Below are positions 61,775 to 64,000 of a DNA stretch of 64,000 nucleotides, in pieces. The number at the start of each line of letters is the position of its first letter. Within the stretch, counting starts at the first letter, position 1. Under the pieces are notes generated by a model that did no database searches, had not been told where the DNA came from, and saw only the letters and a list, made by a program, of their open reading frames with translations. This stretch comes from Stichopus chloronotus (Eukaryota; Echinodermata; Holothuroidea; Aspidochirotida; Stichopodidae): assembly GCA_021234535.1 (NCBI GenBank), contig CM037843.1:38379200-38443199 (forward strand), given 5' to 3'. The position numbers and the translations under genes were made by a program.

Positions 61775-62130
61775 CTGGCTTCAAGGGGCTCATTGGGTTG
61801 TGTCATGAAAGCCACTATTTTTACCAAACCTGTCAAGTTTCATTCTTAAACTGATGACAAATGGTCACACTAAGAGGTTTCCCATTTGTCACGCACAAAG
61901 GAACATTAACAAATGAGTAACCAACAATTCAATGTGGTGTTTGACCAGACAATTTTTCCCATTAACACTGAGTCATATGCCACACAGCCAGAACAAGTCA
62001 GGGTTAAACATTCAAATATGTTAACAGTTTTCATAAGCACTGGATGTGACTTGACTAACTTTGTTGATTATAAGCAATTGCGATGTGATTGTACTCTTCA
62101 AAATCCTCATAAATCAACTCAATGTGTCTC
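61775..62130 (+). repeat. Dispersed repeat R, copy 2 (partner at 50985-51275)
   Basis: Same order of blocks as copy 1, with an extra stretch in the middle. It lies in the intron after the SWQ exon of SR gene 2. An open frame of 76 codons overlapping it is not a gene. Confidence 0.6.
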
Positions 62131-63624
62131 TGTGATTGAATAGTGCTGTTGTTCTTGTAATTGATTATTGTTATGGCCATTGTCGTTACAAATTTGTAAC
62201 TTAGCAAACTGAAACAATTGGTGGAAAAAAAGAAACCATTGTGACGGGGAAAGCAGTTAAGAAATTATAGCGCTGCCAGAAAGGCAATTTTGTCAATCAT
62301 GTCTACTGCAATGAAACAAACCCAGACATAATTTTTATTGAATCAGATTATGTCTCATTGTGTGTTAAATGTCAGTAGTGCTCATCTTTTTCAAATGATT
62401 GCCCTCATCATGAAATATATCTTGTATGTACAAAGAATGGGAATAAACTTTGTTGCTCTTTATTGATGCAGCAAAGAGCTTTATATGGAAAGAAAAAAAT
62501 AGTTTAAAAGATTGTTTGGAATGTATGACCAGGTTAGATATCAGTCCTCTGACAGTTTTGTAAAAGTAATGTAAGTTTCAAGGACTTGTTTGATCATATT
62601 TCCAAGATTGTATCGACTGTGCATTGTAAGAAAACATCAGAAGAAAAAAAACGCAGCTTTCACTGTGGTCATATTTCATGAGTTTGTTGACAACTTTCAA
62701 GACTATCTTCAAGGTTGAAGATAGCTCACATGGTAACACCTAAAAATTAGTGACTATCATTTTGTATATTAACTTTCCTTTTCCATTATGTCAGTCAAAA
62801 GTGTCCTTATTTTTAACTTTGTGCGATATGTCTCATACAGCTCTGTTTTGGTTGTGTATCAAATGTCACTTGTTGCACTGGTCAGTTCAAAACTTAAAAG
62901 AGCACTTTTAATTGAATTTAATAACCACAAGAAGAAAATCTCAATGTGATAATTTTTGGATAATATTTCATTCCATGTATTTAATATTTCATCTTACCTT
63001 AAAAAGTGTTTCCCTTTCCAATGTGGTTGTGATACAAGTTTAAAGACTGATTGGAAAACGTCACTCCTATACTTTGCAAACTCCATTTACACTGTTGCAG
63101 TTCCTCTTCAATCACTGTTGTAAATATATGTTTTGTCCCATGCCATGTATTTAGACTTTTATGACTCTCTGGCATGTATGTATTGTTCATTGTGGAGAAA
63201 TGTATTTGTCAGTATTCATGAAACATTTGATGCTAGCAGTTTTGTCATACTTAAGGAGTCATTCTCACATATGTGTGTGTCTTGGTTGCATTCCTCTCAT
63301 ATTTGTGCTGATTACCATAGTGACAGGTGACACTTCATCAGACACTACACTCAGGTGATACTTTCCAATCAAATTGAAGAGTGTTATCCACATACACTTG
63401 CTCCTTTCACAGACATCTAGCCACAGCCCAATTATGCATCGAAGTTTGTACCCTCACATAGTTTGGAAGACATGTTTAGAAGTCGTGTACAGTACTACAT
63501 TCACACGTGTGCAAGCATACACACAAACGTAAGTCTCTGAGAGACTTTGGTGCTTAGGTTTGGGAGGTATTGGTAAGAAAATGAAGAGTATTTAAACTCC
63601 TCTGATGAATTATTTTTTCCTCAG

Positions 63625-63644
63625 AGAGAAGGGAGTTAAAGAGG
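63625..63644 (+). other. Candidate stop-containing alternative exon of SR gene 2
   Basis: Preceded by TTTTTTCCTCAG. Entered in phase 0 from the SWQ exon it reads Arg-Glu-Gly-Ser then TAA (63637-63639). A potential donor AGG|GTAACT gives 20 nt, the same length and stop position as 40579-40598 in gene 1. It sits 2.06 kb after the SWQ exon; in gene 1 the distance is 1.79 kb. The surrounding intron otherwise looks little conserved, which makes the match notable. Confidence 0.55.
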
Positions 63645-63906
63645 GTAACTGTCTTCTCTGTGTGGTCAGATGTGTGGTCAGATGTTTGGTCACCACGGAC
63701 AGTCAGATGGTAGACGTCTCATTTGTTAACTGCGTCTACGTGGTGGTGTATCCCCCCTTGATGAATCTGCTTGATGTGCCACAGGTGCCCTCAGATGTCA
63801 AAACACCCACCCCTATATATTGATGATGTAGATGGGACTCTCTCCTGGAATTGATGCTATACCAAGCCACTGGGGGAAGCTCTCGGACATTACAATAATA
63901 TGCAAA

Positions 63907-63916
63907 AATAAATAAA
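63907..63916 (+). terminator. Candidate intronic poly(A) signals, SR gene 2
   Basis: Two overlapping AATAAA hexamers about 265-270 bases after the stop-containing exon, in the context AAAAATAAATAAAG. The gene 1 counterpart has AATAAA at 40894. They could end a truncated isoform. Confidence 0.35.
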
Positions 63917-64000
63917 GAAAACATGATGGGCTTAGAATAAAAGATTGTGACACCTGTTTGGTTGGTACAAGACGTTTTCTGATGGATGGCTAGATGGATG

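Overview
This is a window of an animal nuclear genome: AT-rich, intron-rich DNA with GT-AG introns, short exons and many decayed transposons. Two conserved eukaryotic gene families can be rebuilt exon by exon. The abundant short dispersed and palindromic repeats and the CR1/Jockey-like, Ty3/gypsy-like and SINE remnants suggest a marine invertebrate, possibly an invertebrate deuterostome such as an echinoderm. That placement is a low-confidence guess. Nothing prokaryotic was seen.

Layout. 1-11.4 kb: no recognisable gene, apart from a possible poly(A) signal of the next gene. 11.5-27.8 kb, minus strand: a complete nine-exon TIMM50 gene (387 aa, mitochondrial inner-membrane import receptor), with a tRNA-derived SINE in one intron. 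28-34.1 kb: transposon-rich spacer with a frameshifted CR1/Jockey-like retrotransposon (29.1-31.4 kb), a second LINE 3' end (33.8-34.1 kb) and an inverted-repeat element packed with CTTAAG palindromes (32.6-33.2 kb). 36.0-44.25 kb, plus strand: a complete SR splicing-factor gene of the SRSF4/5/6 (B52) type, 273 aa, with eight coding-region exons reduced to seven introns' worth of coding blocks as listed in its entry. 44.3-56.2 kb: spacer with further palindromic word-array elements (49.6-50.5, 51.3-51.6 and 51.9-53.0 kb), a GC-rich hairpin and a Ty3/gypsy fragment. 56.2 kb to the right edge: a second SR gene in the same orientation, with identical intron phases, cut off by the window.

Main observations. 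Both SR paralogues carry, in the intron that follows the exon ending in SWQ, a matching candidate 20-nt exon with a stop codon at the fifth codon. In each case AATAAA follows about 270-310 bases further on. This looks like a conserved stop-introducing exon or alternative terminal exon, as expected for SR-protein autoregulation. The second main theme is a set of short-palindrome or word-array elements; three different arrays end in the same box, GGCTTGCCAT. A third is a tandem array whose units carry the direct repeat AGGTCA-A-AGGTCA (a DR1 nuclear-receptor-type site), bounded by inverted 12-bp ends and holding a nested MITE. All calls are by eye; no searches were run.
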